DNA from: an uncultured Clostridium sp.
Lineage (GTDB): Bacteria > Bacillota > Clostridia > Clostridiales > Clostridiaceae
Direction: 5' to 3'
Assembly (NCBI GenBank): GCA_900548455.1
Contig: URKQ01000003.1
Location: 62,001-126,000, forward strand
DNA: 64,000 nucleotides
This document shows positions 26,441 through 34,530 of this stretch, piece after piece (position 1 is the first letter of the stretch; every line of letters begins with the position of its first letter). The notes under the pieces are model-generated. The model was not told where the DNA came from. It saw only the letters and a program-made list of their open reading frames with translations, and made no database searches. Position numbers and translations under genes: made by a program.

Positions 26441-26989
26441 TTATGTTCTAATAAATTCTCCTGATTTTCCTTCAATTTTTCTAAGCAATTTTATATCTGA
26501 TATAATCATAGACTTATCTACATTTTTACACATATCATATATAGTAAGAGCCGCTATAGATACAGCTGTTAGTGCTTCCATCTCAATTCCTGTTTCATTT
26601 GAAGTTTTAGCTGTAGCAATTATATCTATCTTGCTCTTTTCATAATCTATATTAAATGTTATATCACAAGCCCCCATAAAAGTAGAATAACACATTGGTA
26701 TAAGCTCTGATGTCTTTTTAGCACCCATAATTCCAGCTACCTGAGAAACTGAAAAAACATTGCCTTTAACTATTTCACCATCATTTATTTTTTGTAAAGT
26801 AGACAATTTCATATATATAGAGCCACAAGCAATAGCTTCTCTATCATTACTCTTTTTTTCTGTAACATCTACCATTCTTAATCTATCATCTGAATTAATA
26901 TGGCTCAACTTTTCTATAACATGAAACCCTTCATTATATTTATCTGACTTTTTTTCATCTATATTTGTAATATCTTCTATTATCCCCAT
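26441..26989 (-). CDS. moaC: MoaC-family protein (cyclic pyranopterin monophosphate synthase) with altered active-site motif
   Basis: 182 residues. MoaC forms cyclic pyranopterin monophosphate in molybdenum cofactor synthesis. MVDVTEKKSNDREAIA, KGNVFSVSQVAGIMGAKKT, GIEMEALTAVSIAALTIYDMCK and EGKSG are all present. The normally invariant PLCHPL is here IPMCYST, so the active-site His (His77 in E. coli) is Tyr101. The first glycine of GGKSG is Glu. There is also a ~37-residue N-terminal extension. No other moa, moe or mob gene is in the window. It may be a divergent or repurposed member. Confidence 0.85.
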   Translation of the reverse strand: MGIIEDITNIDEKKSDKYNEGFHVIEKLSHINSDDRLRMVDVTEKKSNDREAIACGSIYMKLSTLQKINDGEIVKGNVFSVSQVAGIMGAKKTSELIPMCYSTFMGACDITFNIDYEKSKIDIIATAKTSNETGIEMEALTAVSIAALTIYDMCKNVDKSMIISDIKLLRKIEGKSGEFIRT

Positions 26990-27010
26990 ACATATTCCCC
27001 CATAATTATA

Positions 27011-27052
27011 TCCATATATATATATTCTATCACTCTATTTTACTACAAAGCC
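27011..27052. repeat. Partial copy of the TACAGAGCC-end repeat
   Basis: TATATTCTATCACTCTATTTTACTACAAAGCC closely matches the right end of the 216-bp element (14505-14720). The other end and any target duplication are not recognisable. It lies between moaC and blaI, so it could affect either promoter. Confidence 0.55.
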
Positions 27053-27167
27053 TATTAATTATAGATTATACCATATTAATAGTATTATTGTAATATATTA
27101 TAGTTTATGTATTTATTTACATTTTGTATTTACATATTATTTTATATATTGTAAAATATTATATATA

Positions 27168-27179
27168 CTACAATTGTAG
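27168..27179. promoter_or_regulatory. BlaI/MecI-type operator dyad
   Basis: The perfect palindrome CTACAATTGTAG lies 11 bp before the blaI start. BlaI/MecI operators are built from TACA/TGTA half sites, and this has both. It would allow autorepression of the blaI-blaR1-like pair. Confidence 0.65.
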
Positions 27180-27190
27180 AAGGTGATTAA

Positions 27191-27589
27191 ATGGAAAATG
27201 AAAAAACAATAAAGAAACTTCCTGATTCAGAACTTGATGTAATGCTCATTATATGGGAAGCTAAAAAACCAATCTCCAGAGCTTATATTGAAAATGAAAT
27301 TAATAAAAAAAAATCTTTAGCAACCACCACTATTTTATCTTTAATTTCTAGATTAATTGAAAAAGGATTTATAGCTGCTAATAAAGACGGAAAAACCTAC
27401 ATGTATTCCGCCCTAATATCAGAAGAAACTTATTTAAGTAGAGAAAGTAAATCTATATTAAAAAAACTTTATAAAAATTCCATTAAAAATTTTGTTACAG
27501 CGCTATATGATGGTGATAACCTGAAGAAGTCTGATATATATGAATTACAAACTTTCCTTGATAATTTAAAGGAGGAAAATAATGATTAA
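27191..27589 (+). CDS. BlaI/MecI/CopY family transcriptional repressor
   Basis: 132 residues. A winged helix at 10-75 carries LPDSELDVMLIIWEAKKPIS and the recognition region TTTILSLISRLIEKGFI, followed by a dimerisation tail. In this family the repressor is cut or inactivated after the partner M56 protease receives a signal. That partner follows, overlapping by 8 bp. A palindrome with TACA/TGTA half sites lies just upstream. The start is ATG 27191 behind GAAGGTG. No beta-lactamase or penicillin-binding protein gene adjoins it, so the controlled target lies elsewhere or is the pair itself. Confidence 0.92.
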   Translation: MENEKTIKKLPDSELDVMLIIWEAKKPISRAYIENEINKKKSLATTTILSLISRLIEKGFIAANKDGKTYMYSALISEETYLSRESKSILKKLYKNSIKNFVTALYDGDNLKKSDIYELQTFLDNLKEENND

Positions 27590-29105
27590 TAATTTATTTT
27601 TATCAGTATTGGAGATTAGCGTAAATTTATCTATTATAATTACACTTTTATTACTACTTTCCACTGCAATAGAAAAACATTATACAGCAAAATGGAACTA
27701 TATTATCTGGATGATTTTAGCTGTAAGATTAATTGTCCCACTTAATCTTAATCCTTTAGATCCAAAGATACAATTTCCTTTAGCATCAACTTCTTTCAAT
27801 GAAGAAAGTAAAAATACTAAGGAAATAGCTTCCTTCTATTCAACTGACAAAGCACCTGAAACAGATACTTATAATTCAACTGTAGACACTAAACCTAATT
27901 CTTATAAAAGCTCAAATTATACACTAATAGAAAAACTTTCTTTCCTTTGGATTGGTGGATTATTTCTATTTATAACTTTTTCCTCATCACAATATGTACT
28001 CTTTAGAAAAAAAGCATTGAGGTGGAGTATTCCTATCACAGATGAAAGTATTCTATCTACAAAAGATTCTTTAATACGTAGTTTAAATATTAAAGGAAAT
28101 TTAAATATACTAAAGTGTAAAATAATAAATACTCCTATGGTTATGGGGCTATTTAAACCAATTCTTTTGCTTCCTGATAAAAACTATAGTTCTGAAAGTT
28201 TATATATAATTTTAAATCATGAATTAATTCATTTTAAACGTAAAGATACATTATATAAACTCCTGATGTTTCTAACTAATGCAATTCACTGGTTTAATCC
28301 AATAATTTATATCATGGTTAATAAAGCTAATAAAAATCTTGAATTATTCTGTGATGATGAAGTTATAAAAGATAAAGATGTCAACTTTAAAAAACAATAT
28401 AGCAATATTCTTTTATCTACAATGTATGATAGTGTAAAAAATAATGTGTTATTAACTACTCATTTTAGTGGAGGTGTTAATTCAATGAAAAAAAGATTTT
28501 CAAACATTTTCAATAACATGGATAAACGAAAAGGTATAATTTCAATATTTTCAGTTATACTAATTACTCTAATTTGTTCAAATCTAATAGGCTGTAATGA
28601 TAGTTCTTCAAAAGATTCTCCTAATAACTTAGCCAAAAAATATATATACTCCTGTTATGAAATTAAAAATTATGATACAGCAAATGAAATTATGAAATTT
28701 ACTGAAGAGGCAATGAATAATTGTACTAATGAAGATTCTCACGTAGTATCCTTTCCCCAAAATTCTTCTGACGAAAATACTATAACAGAACTTATGATGA
28801 AGGATATGGGCCCATATATTAATGAAAAAAGCAAAGTAGCTCTAGTTGCAAATAGATTTGCTCCTGCCAATTTTGAATTAAATGCAATGTTTAATAAGTT
28901 TACTTCTGAAATAAAAAATATTGACTTATCTGAAATTGTTTCTAAAGATGATAACAAAAGCTTCGAACATGTAACAACTCTTAAACTAATCTATGAAGAT
29001 GGGCATGAAGAAGATATTGAAGTTAAAGGCACTATTAACTTAATAAAAATGGACAACAAATGGGTAATTAATTTTTATAAACCCATTAGTGAACCTAGCT
29101 TTTAA
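27582..29105 (+). CDS. M56 family (BlaR1-like) membrane metallopeptidase without a penicillin-sensor domain
   Basis: 507 residues. Membrane segments lie at about 7-28, 38-53 and 110-132. The cytosolic zinc protease domain carries HELIH (His213-His217) and the downstream ELFCDDEV. A fourth membrane segment follows (about 310-335), ending in an LIGC lipobox-like stretch. The C-terminal ~170 residues should face outside but show no SxxK or other penicillin-binding signature. They look like an NTF2/DUF4829-type domain ending in a Trp-containing strand (KWVINFYK). It presumably senses an envelope signal and inactivates the BlaI-like repressor encoded just before it. Confidence 0.9.
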   Translation: MINNLFLSVLEISVNLSIIITLLLLLSTAIEKHYTAKWNYIIWMILAVRLIVPLNLNPLDPKIQFPLASTSFNEESKNTKEIASFYSTDKAPETDTYNSTVDTKPNSYKSSNYTLIEKLSFLWIGGLFLFITFSSSQYVLFRKKALRWSIPITDESILSTKDSLIRSLNIKGNLNILKCKIINTPMVMGLFKPILLLPDKNYSSESLYIILNHELIHFKRKDTLYKLLMFLTNAIHWFNPIIYIMVNKANKNLELFCDDEVIKDKDVNFKKQYSNILLSTMYDSVKNNVLLTTHFSGGVNSMKKRFSNIFNNMDKRKGIISIFSVILITLICSNLIGCNDSSSKDSPNNLAKKYIYSCYEIKNYDTANEIMKFTEEAMNNCTNEDSHVVSFPQNSSDENTITELMMKDMGPYINEKSKVALVANRFAPANFELNAMFNKFTSEIKNIDLSEIVSKDDNKSFEHVTTLKLIYEDGHEEDIEVKGTINLIKMDNKWVINFYKPISEPSF

Positions 29106-29110
29106 AATAA

Positions 29111-29147
29111 AGCCTCTATAGATGATATTTTTTCATCTATAGAGGCT
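29111..29147. terminator. Bidirectional terminator
   Basis: AGCCTCTATAGATGA pairs with TCATCTATAGAGGCT (15 bp). It lies between the converging M56 and MgtC-like genes. Confidence 0.88.
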
Positions 29148-29165
29148 ATTTAAATTTATATATAA

Positions 29166-29654
29166 TTACATACTAATATCATTTTCATCTTCAATCTCTT
29201 TTTTATGCCTTTTACTAATTGCATTATCTGCCTTTTTAAATACACTTAAAGTTATAAATACAATAACAGCTCCTGTAATGGCTAAAGCAAATAATCCTTC
29301 CCCTACAGCTAATCCTAAACATGCAACAGCCCATAATGTTGCTGCTGTGGTTAGCCCTTTTACCGATCCCTTTTCTCTAAGTATAGCTCCAGCCCCTAAA
29401 AAGCCTACTCCACTTATTACTTGAGCTTCAAGCCTACCCAAATCTACCTTTACAGCAGCTCCTTGAGTAGTTGCAAGTTCTAGTGCTCTAATAGTGTTAT
29501 ATTCTCCTATTAATGCTACAATTGTGGCTCCCAAACACACTAAAATATGAGTTCTAAATCCAGCAGGACTATTTTTAAATTCTCGCTCATACCCTAAAAC
29601 ACCACCAATTAACAAGCTAACTAAAAGCCTTTCTATTATTGTGCTATATTCCAT
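29166..29654 (-). CDS. MgtC/SapB family membrane protein
   Basis: About 162 residues from ATG 29654 (after GGGGGGTG; a TTG at 29669 lies inside that site). Four or five membrane segments fill the length. They include the family-typical GGVLGYERE, PAGFRTHILVCLGA, ISGVGFLGAGAIL and GLTTAATLWAVACLGLA. Family members are tied to magnesium limitation, acid tolerance and intracellular survival through ATP synthase control, though most have no proven activity. The C-terminus is a short charged tail without the ACT-like domain of long MgtC forms. The HAD-like gene precedes it by 29 bp, probably on the same transcript. Confidence 0.9.
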   Translation of the reverse strand: MEYSTIIERLLVSLLIGGVLGYEREFKNSPAGFRTHILVCLGATIVALIGEYNTIRALELATTQGAAVKVDLGRLEAQVISGVGFLGAGAILREKGSVKGLTTAATLWAVACLGLAVGEGLFALAITGAVIVFITLSVFKKADNAISKRHKKEIEDENDISM

Positions 29655-29683
29655 AATGCCACCCCCCAATTAGACTATTAACC

Positions 29684-30112
29684 CTATTTCAAAATATTTA
29701 CTTCTAACATCTCACTAAATTTATTAATTTTTTCATCGTAATCAATTATTTTATGCTCTCCATCAAAGGCATATATAAAGGGAATTCCTATTAAACGAGC
29801 TACTCTCCTATCTCCATCAGTATTACCAACATAAACAGGATATTTAAGATTGTTTCTTTTAATCAATAATCTTATATTCTCTCCTTTTGCTAGCCCTGTT
29901 CGTCCATTATATTCAAAATCCACAAAATATTTTTCTAAATTATTTTGAAGAAAAAATTCTTCAATCTTGTTATCTTTACAATTACTTACTATGATTAATT
30001 TATAATTTGTAACAAGTTTACCTAGTAAATCTTCAATTTCTTCTAACTGTTCTCCTTGTTTTTCAGATATATATTCATTAAAAATAATACTATCTACTTT
30101 TGACTTTGTCAT
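29684..30112 (-). CDS. HAD-superfamily-like protein lacking the nucleophile motif
   Basis: 142 residues. HAD motif II (LIIVSNC), the motif III lysine region (GLAKGENI) and acidic motif IV (VGNTDGDRRVA) are in order. The family's motif I, DxDxT/V at the N-terminus, is absent: the protein begins MTKSKVDSIIFNEY. An in-frame TAG lies upstream and AGGAGAG precedes ATG, so this start is solid and the shortness is not a calling error. Without the Asp nucleophile it is unlikely to be a phosphatase; it may be a decayed or binding-only member. The deoxyribosyltransferase-like gene at 30147 lies 34 bp upstream. Confidence 0.75.
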   Translation of the reverse strand: MTKSKVDSIIFNEYISEKQGEQLEEIEDLLGKLVTNYKLIIVSNCKDNKIEEFFLQNNLEKYFVDFEYNGRTGLAKGENIRLLIKRNNLKYPVYVGNTDGDRRVARLIGIPFIYAFDGEHKIIDYDEKINKFSEMLEVNILK

Positions 30113-30146
30113 TTGAAATAACTCTCCTATCTATTTAAAACACTAT

Positions 30147-30476
30147 CTATACAAAATAACTTTCTTCCATATAACTTACTTTTTTACCTTTATTAATAGC
30201 ATACTCAATTTCACTTCTAGTGCTATTACCAATATAACCGTTTTTATTTATTACATAAATCTCATCGGACATATCAATTTTTCTTTTATGTATATCATCT
30301 AACATTTCTTTAACTTCATCGGTAATAACCGTCCCAAACTCACCATCTGCATGGCCAAATAAACCCACAGATATAACTATATTTCCCTTTAGGGTAAGCT
30401 CTTTTTGAACTCTAATAAAATCTTCTTTAAATTTAGTACTTCCACATAAAGTAACAACTTTATATTTTCCTTGCAT
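30147..30476 (-). CDS. Nucleoside 2-deoxyribosyltransferase-like / DUF4406-type protein
   Basis: 109 residues. The start VVTLCGSTKFKEDFIRVQKEL and the later DEIYVINKNGYIGNSTRSEIEYAINKGKKVSY show a small Rossmann-like fold. It is shared with nucleoside 2-deoxyribosyltransferases and DUF4406. The NSTRSEIEYA stretch holds the Glu expected in the active site. Its role could be nucleobase exchange or hydrolysis of a modified nucleotide. It likely forms one transcript with the HAD-like gene downstream, possibly a nucleotide-salvage pair. Confidence 0.75.
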   Translation of the reverse strand: MQGKYKVVTLCGSTKFKEDFIRVQKELTLKGNIVISVGLFGHADGEFGTVITDEVKEMLDDIHKRKIDMSDEIYVINKNGYIGNSTRSEIEYAINKGKKVSYMEESYFV

Positions 30477-30625
30477 AACGTTACCCCCACTCTTAAAGTT
30501 TTTATATATAGTATATCACACTTTTTATCCTATATATGGATTAAATATATTTATTATCATTATTTCCTTGATATAATCATATTAGTAAATTATAATTATG
30601 TATAAATATTCCATTTAGAAAGGAT

Positions 30626-31087
30626 GTGTTTTTCATTACAAGAAATAAATTAGCTCTCTCAATGCTTATAATAATTACTGTAATTTCTGCTTTTATAAAA
30701 CTTTATCCTACAAATTTAAATGAAATATATGGTTCTCACTCCCTCGAGCATTATACTAAAATGAAAATTGGCCATTCCAATAGTATAAATGAACCTACCA
30801 CATATAAAACTATATATGATTTTAAAAATATCGATGGTGCACTAGATTATTTATCTTCTTTTAACCTTGGAGAAATACAGAATTCTTCATTTAAAAAATA
30901 TGCTTCTCTTGAATCCTATCAAATAATGATTACCAATGATAAAAAGGAGATTTTTTCCGCAGCAATACGAGGTAATAAATATATATTTTTCAACTTACCT
31001 AACGGAGATATAAAATGTTATAAAATACTAAATGATACTTTTGACATGGATTATTTTAATAGTTTATATAATACAGGTTCTATGTAA
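30626..31087 (+). CDS. Signal-anchored protein of unknown function, about 150 aa
   Basis: The frame opens with GTG 30626, then ITRNKLALSM and a hydrophobic anchor (about 9-26). A ~120-residue outer domain follows, with no family motif I recognise. The start is uncertain. AGAAAGGATGTG (ending at 30628) is nearly a perfect anti-16S complement, and six bases later comes ATT (30635), so initiation at ATT is possible. The GTG itself lies within that complement. It ends just before a bidirectional hairpin shared with glnA. It is a hypothetical protein, probably real given its coding length and anchor. Confidence 0.6.
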   Translation: MFFITRNKLALSMLIIITVISAFIKLYPTNLNEIYGSHSLEHYTKMKIGHSNSINEPTTYKTIYDFKNIDGALDYLSSFNLGEIQNSSFKKYASLESYQIMITNDKKEIFSAAIRGNKYIFFNLPNGDIKCYKILNDTFDMDYFNSLYNTGSM

Positions 31088-31101
31088 TGCAGATGCAAAA
31101 A

Positions 31102-31135
31102 GGGCTGTCGCACTAATCATTTAGTCCGACAGCCC
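31102..31135. terminator. Terminator of the GGCTGTCG-type hairpin family (glnA side)
   Basis: GGGCTGTCG/CGACAGCCC is a perfect 9-bp stem, with ACTAA/TTAGT extending it. The minus-strand T tract serves glnA. The sequence nearly repeats at 62336-62376. Confidence 0.85.
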
Positions 31136-31146
31136 CAACCTTTTAT

Positions 31147-32571
31147 TTATAAATCATAATATAATTTAAATTCCATAGGATTTGGTACATTAACTATTTT
31201 CTCTAAATCCCTTCTTTTTTCAACAATCCAATTTTTAATAAAATGCTCATCAAATACTCCATCTTTTAAAAGAAAATCATGATCTTCTTCTAATGATATC
31301 AATGCTTCTTCTAATGATGTAGGAAGAGCACCTATTTTCTTCTTTTCCTCTTCTGGTAAATCAAAAATATTAAAATCAAAAGGTCCAAACCCTTCTTTGC
31401 TTGGGTCTATCTTATTTAAAATACCATCAATTCCAGCCATAAGGATTGCTGAATATGCAAGATAAGGATTACAAGTACCATCTGATGGTCTAAATTCAAA
31501 TCTACGTAGTTCAGGATTTTTTACATAACCCGGAATTCTTATAACTGCGCTCCTATTTCCTGTGGCAAAGCAAATTGAAACTGGAGCTTCAAATCCAGGA
31601 ATAAGTCTTTTATAAGAATTAGTTGAAGGGTTTGTAAACGCAGCAAGAGCCCTTGCATGTTTTAATACTCCACCTATAAAATATAAAGCCTCATTACTTA
31701 AACTTGAATATCCTTTTTCGCTAAAGAAAATGTTATGACCATTTTTTTGTAGTAACATATGAATATGCATACCACTTCCAGCTTCATTATAAAGTGGTTT
31801 TGGCATAAATGTTGCAGTCTTTCCATCAGCCACTGCTTCATTTTTTATTACATACTTTCCAATCATAGTTCCATCTGCCATATGAAGCATGTCCCCTAAT
31901 TCAACTTCTATTTCAAGTTGACCAGCTGCACCTACCTCATGATGATGGTATTTAACATCAATTCCCATATCTTCAAGTTTTAAAATCATTTTATGTCTTA
32001 AATCATTATCTACATCATTAGGCAATGATACATGATATCCTCCTTGAAATGGTACTTTATATCCATTTCCTTCATAATCATTACTACTCCAATATGCCTG
32101 TTGAGAATCAATAGTAATTTCTTGATGATTATTGTTAACTTCAAACCTTGCACCATTGAAAATGTAAAATTCAAATTCAGGAGCAACAAGGAATCTATCA
32201 GCAATTTTAGTTTTCTTTAAATATTCAATAGATTTTTCTGCTATAAATCTTGGGTCTCCATTAAAGCGCTTTTCCTCTTTCCCTACAGTGTGTATGTTAG
32301 CTATCATACTCAATGTAGGTACATTTGAATAAGTATCTACAAACGCTGTTGTTAAATCAGGAATAAAGCACATGTCTGAGTTCTCTATCGAAGAATATCC
32401 ATAGCTTGACCCATCGAATCCTATACCTTCAATAAATAAGCGCTTGTTAAGTCGTTGAGTTGGGATAGATAAATGATTCCACTTACCCTCCAAAGTTACA
32501 ATCTTAAAATCAATAATCTTTACATTGTTTTCTTTTACATAAGCTAATAATTCTTCATAATTTTTAAACAT
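31147..32571 (-). CDS. glnA: Glutamine synthetase, type I
   Basis: 474 residues from ATG 32571 (behind AAAGGTGG); an upstream extension to 32649 lacks a ribosome site. It makes glutamine from glutamate, ammonia and ATP. Motifs present are FDGSSYGYSS near the N-terminus, APEFEFYIF, the ATP-site NEAGSGMHIHMLL and the glutamate-site NRSAVIRIPGY with RRFEFRPSDG. The loop carrying the adenylylated Tyr in enteric enzymes reads NIFDLPEEE, with Phe in that place, so adenylylation is not expected. It is monocistronic; no GlnR box was confirmed upstream. Confidence 0.96.
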   Translation of the reverse strand: MFKNYEELLAYVKENNVKIIDFKIVTLEGKWNHLSIPTQRLNKRLFIEGIGFDGSSYGYSSIENSDMCFIPDLTTAFVDTYSNVPTLSMIANIHTVGKEEKRFNGDPRFIAEKSIEYLKKTKIADRFLVAPEFEFYIFNGARFEVNNNHQEITIDSQQAYWSSNDYEGNGYKVPFQGGYHVSLPNDVDNDLRHKMILKLEDMGIDVKYHHHEVGAAGQLEIEVELGDMLHMADGTMIGKYVIKNEAVADGKTATFMPKPLYNEAGSGMHIHMLLQKNGHNIFFSEKGYSSLSNEALYFIGGVLKHARALAAFTNPSTNSYKRLIPGFEAPVSICFATGNRSAVIRIPGYVKNPELRRFEFRPSDGTCNPYLAYSAILMAGIDGILNKIDPSKEGFGPFDFNIFDLPEEEKKKIGALPTSLEEALISLEEDHDFLLKDGVFDEHFIKNWIVEKRRDLEKIVNVPNPMEFKLYYDL

Positions 32572-32727
32572 AATGTGCACCACCTTTGTAAACGTTTTAT
32601 AATATTCAAGAATAATATACCACTTAATTCTATTTAATGTCAATTTCATTGTCTAAAGTAATTTTCTATATATTGTATTTTAATATATCTAAGGCTTTAA
32701 TGATGGTTCCTAGACATAAACAAAGAA

Positions 32728-32765
32728 AGCTTCGTACAAAAACTTATTAATTCTCATACGAAGCT
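32728..32765 (-). terminator. Terminator of the siderophore importer operon
   Basis: AGCTTCGTA/TACGAAGCT encloses a 20-nt AT-rich loop, with TTTCTTTG following on the minus strand. It is just past the stop of the binding-protein gene. Confidence 0.75.
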
Positions 32766-32776
32766 CAATCAAATAA

Positions 32777-33739
32777 TTATTTAATAATATTTTCCATATC
32801 AGTTATCATTAAATCAATGGCCTGAAGTCCTGCGCCTCCTACATACCAAGCCGGTCCATTTAAATATATTATGTTATTATTTTTATATGCATCAATAGTT
32901 TTTACTAGGTCATTACTTAAAATTTCCTTAGCTGCGGCCGGTGTATCTAAACTTCCTGTAGCATTAGCCTTGTCTATAACAAATAAATAATTAGGATTTT
33001 TATCTAAAAGATATTCATAAGATATATTTTGACCGTGATTTGATACTTCAATATCTAAATCTGCAGGTTCAAATCCAAAATCATTAAATAAAATAGAGAA
33101 TCTTGAACCATTGCCATATACACTCATAGAACCATCTGTCACCATCATTGCTATTCCGTTCATATTTTCATTTCTAACCTTTTTACTAACAAGTTCAATT
33201 CTTTCTTTAACTTCAGTTAATTGTTGTGAAGCAAAATCACCTTTATCAAATATAGTTCCTAGTGTACTTACGTTTCTTTCAAGTGCTCCTAAAAAATCAG
33301 TGTAATCATTACCCAATTGTATTGTTGGAGCGATTTTAGATAATTCTTCATAAGACTCGGCTTGTCTACCTTCTATTATTATTAAATCAGGTTGTAATTC
33401 ATTTATTTTTTCAATATTAAATTCCTTTAGTCCTCCTAAATCCTCAACAGATTCAATATTATACTCTTCCAAATATGATGGCAATCCATTTTTAGCCGTG
33501 CCTACTATTTTATCTTCTAAATCCATTTCATCTAAAATATCTAATGTTGAATAGCTTAAAGTTATAACTTTTTCTGGATTTATAGGTACTTCGGTTTCAC
33601 CAGCATCATGAGCTATATTTATTGTTTTTGTACTTATAACATCATTTGTTTCTTTTTTCCCTAACTTACTCGTAATAATCGTAGCTCCTACTGCTATTAC
33701 AACTATTCCTATTATCATTCCTAATTTCTTTTTATTCAT
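32777..33739 (-). CDS. yclQ: Siderophore ABC transporter substrate-binding protein, membrane-anchored (YclQ/CeuE-like)
   Basis: 320 residues from ATG 33739 (AAGAGGTAAATAT before it; the listed upstream extension lacks a site). The fold is a type III binding protein: PEKVITLSYSTLDILDEMDLEDKIVG, LQPDLIIIEGRQAESYEEL and a C-terminal GPAWYVGGAGLQAIDLM. It is last in an operon in the order permease, permease, ATPase, binding protein, the same as B. subtilis yclNOPQ for petrobactin-type catecholates. The anchor lacks the lipobox cysteine usual in Gram-positive binding proteins. A plain hydrophobic segment (about 7-24) appears to tether it instead. Confidence 0.88.
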   Translation of the reverse strand: MNKKKLGMIIGIVVIAVGATIITSKLGKKETNDVISTKTINIAHDAGETEVPINPEKVITLSYSTLDILDEMDLEDKIVGTAKNGLPSYLEEYNIESVEDLGGLKEFNIEKINELQPDLIIIEGRQAESYEELSKIAPTIQLGNDYTDFLGALERNVSTLGTIFDKGDFASQQLTEVKERIELVSKKVRNENMNGIAMMVTDGSMSVYGNGSRFSILFNDFGFEPADLDIEVSNHGQNISYEYLLDKNPNYLFVIDKANATGSLDTPAAAKEILSNDLVKTIDAYKNNNIIYLNGPAWYVGGAGLQAIDLMITDMENIIK

Positions 33740-33774
33740 ATATTTACCTCTTCTTTCGTACATAATTTTTACTT

Positions 33775-34530
33775 TTAATAATATACACAGATATCATTAC
33801 CATTAATATTACTAATATTAAATTTAATCTCATATATATCTTCTAATATGCCTTTTTGTATAACTTCCTTTGTAACTGCCTCTTTTGCTACCTTACCATC
33901 CTTCAAAATAATAATTCTATCAGAATACACTGATGCAAAGTTGATATCATGCATAACTATCACAACAGTTTTTCCTAAGTCATCAACTAAGTTCCTTAAC
34001 ACTTTCATCATTTGAACTGAGTGTTTCATATCTAAATTATTCAGTGGTTCATCTAAAAAAACATACTCTGTATCTTGAGCTATTACCATAGCTATATATG
34101 CCCTCTGCCTCTGACCACCACTTAATTCATCTAGATATCTATTTTCAATATCTTTTAATTGCATATATTCTATAGCTTTATCTATATGTTCAATATCATT
34201 CTTGGTTAACCTGCCTTCACAATGTGGATATCTACCAAAGCTCACAATCTCTCTTATTGTTAACCTCACATTTATATTGTTAGCCTGCTTAAGTATAGAA
34301 ACTTTTTTTGCAAGTTCCCTAGTATTCCACTTTTCAAGCTCAATACCATCGATAACAACTTCTCCAGAATCCTTTTTCATTATACGAGACATCATTGATA
34401 GCACTGTGCTTTTGCCTGCACCATTAGGACCTATAAATGAGGTTATTTTCCCCCGTTCAATAGTTAGAGATACATCATTTACTACTGCCTTCTGTCCATA
34501 TTTCTTCACGAGATTTTTAACCTCTATCAT
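33775..34530 (-). CDS. yclP: Iron-siderophore ABC transporter ATPase (YclP-like)
   Basis: 251 residues. Walker A GPNGAGKST, Q-loop LKQANN, signature LSGGQRQRAYIAM, Walker B YVFLDEPLNNLD and the switch His in VIVMHD. It energises iron-siderophore uptake with the two permeases just upstream. Its ATG coincides with the end of the preceding permease (TAATG-type junction), so translation is coupled. Confidence 0.93.
   Translation of the reverse strand: MIEVKNLVKKYGQKAVVNDVSLTIERGKITSFIGPNGAGKSTVLSMMSRIMKKDSGEVVIDGIELEKWNTRELAKKVSILKQANNINVRLTIREIVSFGRYPHCEGRLTKNDIEHIDKAIEYMQLKDIENRYLDELSGGQRQRAYIAMVIAQDTEYVFLDEPLNNLDMKHSVQMMKVLRNLVDDLGKTVVIVMHDINFASVYSDRIIILKDGKVAKEAVTKEVIQKGILEDIYEIKFNISNINGNDICVYY

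Noticed and set aside
26990..27190. Molybdenum-cofactor riboswitch upstream of moaC
   Set aside because: The gap is short and AT-rich, with a repeat and an operator but no Moco-type aptamer.
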